Shown here one piece after another: positions 63,441-64,000 of a DNA stretch of 64,000 nt. Position 1 is the stretch's first letter; each line of letters begins with the position of its first letter. A program made the position numbers and the translations under genes. The notes beneath the pieces were generated by a model. That model had not been told where the DNA came from and ran no database searches. It saw nothing but the letters and a program-made list of their open reading frames with translations. Source of the stretch: Paenibacillus sp. (GTDB lineage Bacteria > Bacillota > Bacilli > Paenibacillales > NBRC-103111); contig JAPSLM010000003.1 in NCBI GenBank assembly GCA_031180825.1, positions 248,001-312,000 of the forward strand, given 5' to 3'.

Positions 63441-63971
63441 TTACCAGTTCATTCGTTGTGCCAAAGATTGAATGTGGGCCGTGTGGTGCTTGTCATGCCA
63501 AATCAATCTCTGGATCGCAACATCCACGGTAATCCAGCCTAGGACTTCGGTATTGAATTTTCGATGATAGTCGGCCGGCTTCAAACCATGAATGACATGG
63601 ATGAGCCGATGATGAAGCGATTCTAAAAGGATCAGGGAAATTTCGATCGGAGTATCTTTATAATCGTTAAGCTCGGCCCATAAATTAGGACGGTAAGAAC
63701 TGGCCATAGGCTCTTCTTCGGTTAAAGCTCTCTTTAATCTTAGGTAGGCGTTGATTTCGTTATCGGCCATGTGATGAACGACCTGCTGCACCGTCCAGCC
63801 ACCGGAACGATAAGGAGTTTGAAGCTGCTCCTCATTGAAGTCTCGCACAATCTTGCGAAGAGAAGGAACAAGCTCGCCAATTTCCTTCGTATAATTCTTA
63901 CGTTCCTCCTCTGACGTAACAGCCTTCGGCATAAACTGGCCGATCGGATACCGCAACATGTCTTCATTCAT
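63441..63971 (-). CDS. DinB-fold metal-dependent hydrolase, YfiT-like (putative bacillithiol transferase)
   Basis: 176 residues; ATG 63971 lies 11 bases after AAGGAGG. DLRYPIG-like start MLRYPIGQFMPKAVTSEEER, then GGWTVQQVVHHMADNEINAY with the first metal His, and LIWHDKHHTAHIQSLAQRMN with the other His ligands. The four-helix DinB fold of YfiT/BstA proteins, some of which move bacillithiol to electrophiles. Monocistronic here; about 45 bases separate it from the gene behind. Confidence 0.92.
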   Translation of the reverse strand: MNEDMLRYPIGQFMPKAVTSEEERKNYTKEIGELVPSLRKIVRDFNEEQLQTPYRSGGWTVQQVVHHMADNEINAYLRLKRALTEEEPMASSYRPNLWAELNDYKDTPIEISLILLESLHHRLIHVIHGLKPADYHRKFNTEVLGWITVDVAIQRLIWHDKHHTAHIQSLAQRMNW

Positions 63972-64000
63972 CTTCTGATAAACCTCCTTGGAAAATATTC

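Overview
The window looks like chromosomal DNA of a Gram-positive Bacillota of the Paenibacillaceae (Paenibacillus/Cohnella type). The signs are AraC-type response regulators paired with YesM-type sensor kinases beside carbohydrate (CUT1) ABC importers, lipoprotein binding proteins with cysteine lipoboxes, strong GGAGG ribosome sites, the split gcvPA/gcvPB glycine dehydrogenase, GlpP, a HelD-type protein and a YfiT/DinB protein. The left two thirds are GC-rich and mostly minus-strand; from about 47.5 kb the DNA becomes more AT-rich, with short orphan genes, broken genes and insertion-sequence remnants. I saw no rRNA, tRNA or CRISPR array.

Layout. 1-3.6 kb: a UgpB-like binding protein and the start of a permease, behind a NagD-like phosphatase and the glycerol-3-phosphate antiterminator glpP. 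4.1-4.9 kb: a beta-galactosidase remnant and a frameshifted LysE-family gene. 5.0-14.5 kb: a complete sugar-use unit (sensor kinase, response regulator, binding protein, two permeases, GH2 beta-galactosidase). 14.7-20.3 kb: glycoside hydrolase (frameshifted), SDR dehydrogenase, gcvPA, gcvPB. 20.5-29.5 kb: a second unit with binding protein, two permeases, kinase, regulator, a D-threonine aldolase/D-serine dehydratase-like enzyme and an M20 peptidase. 30-30.7 kb: DeoR regulator.

31.2-35.8 kb is the most unusual part. A PLP enzyme strongly resembling the MppP/RohP/Ind4 L-arginine oxidases is translationally coupled to a D-2-hydroxyacid-dehydrogenase-like protein that lacks the usual catalytic His and Glu, followed by a CapA-like metallophosphatase. 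A MurF-like ligase without the UDP-sugar-binding domain is divergent. I infer a small uncharacterised pathway that oxidises and reduces an arginine-type amino acid and then ligates it.

36-47.5 kb holds TetR/DUF1361, YqeK-like, MarR with a four-cysteine tail, a thioredoxin-like protein, GNAT, HAD, HxlR/DUF2809 divergent from a flavin reductase, a RhtB-type exporter, heme O synthase, a MOSC protein and a HelD-like ATPase. 47.7-54.2 kb is a run of small proteins, several from families known as immunity or effector-binding proteins (DUF4375/DMP19, SUKH, GyrI-like, macro domain), with no toxin in sight. 54.2-60.7 kb holds IS3 and IS630 remnants, an exported repeat protein split by a frameshift, and a dead serine hydrolase. 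60.7-64 kb has Nudix, DUF1877, a FlaR-like kinase lacking a normal start codon, and a YfiT-like DinB protein.

Regulatory DNA is unusually readable. There are four cre-like boxes ahead of sugar operons (three of them just downstream of a recognisable -10), a pair of 20-bp-spaced direct repeats ahead of the second binding protein, palindromic operators at the trx-like and HxlR promoters, and many clear terminators. At least seven genes carry frameshifts; several are single-base and lie in homopolymers, so assembly error must be excluded before calling them pseudogenes.
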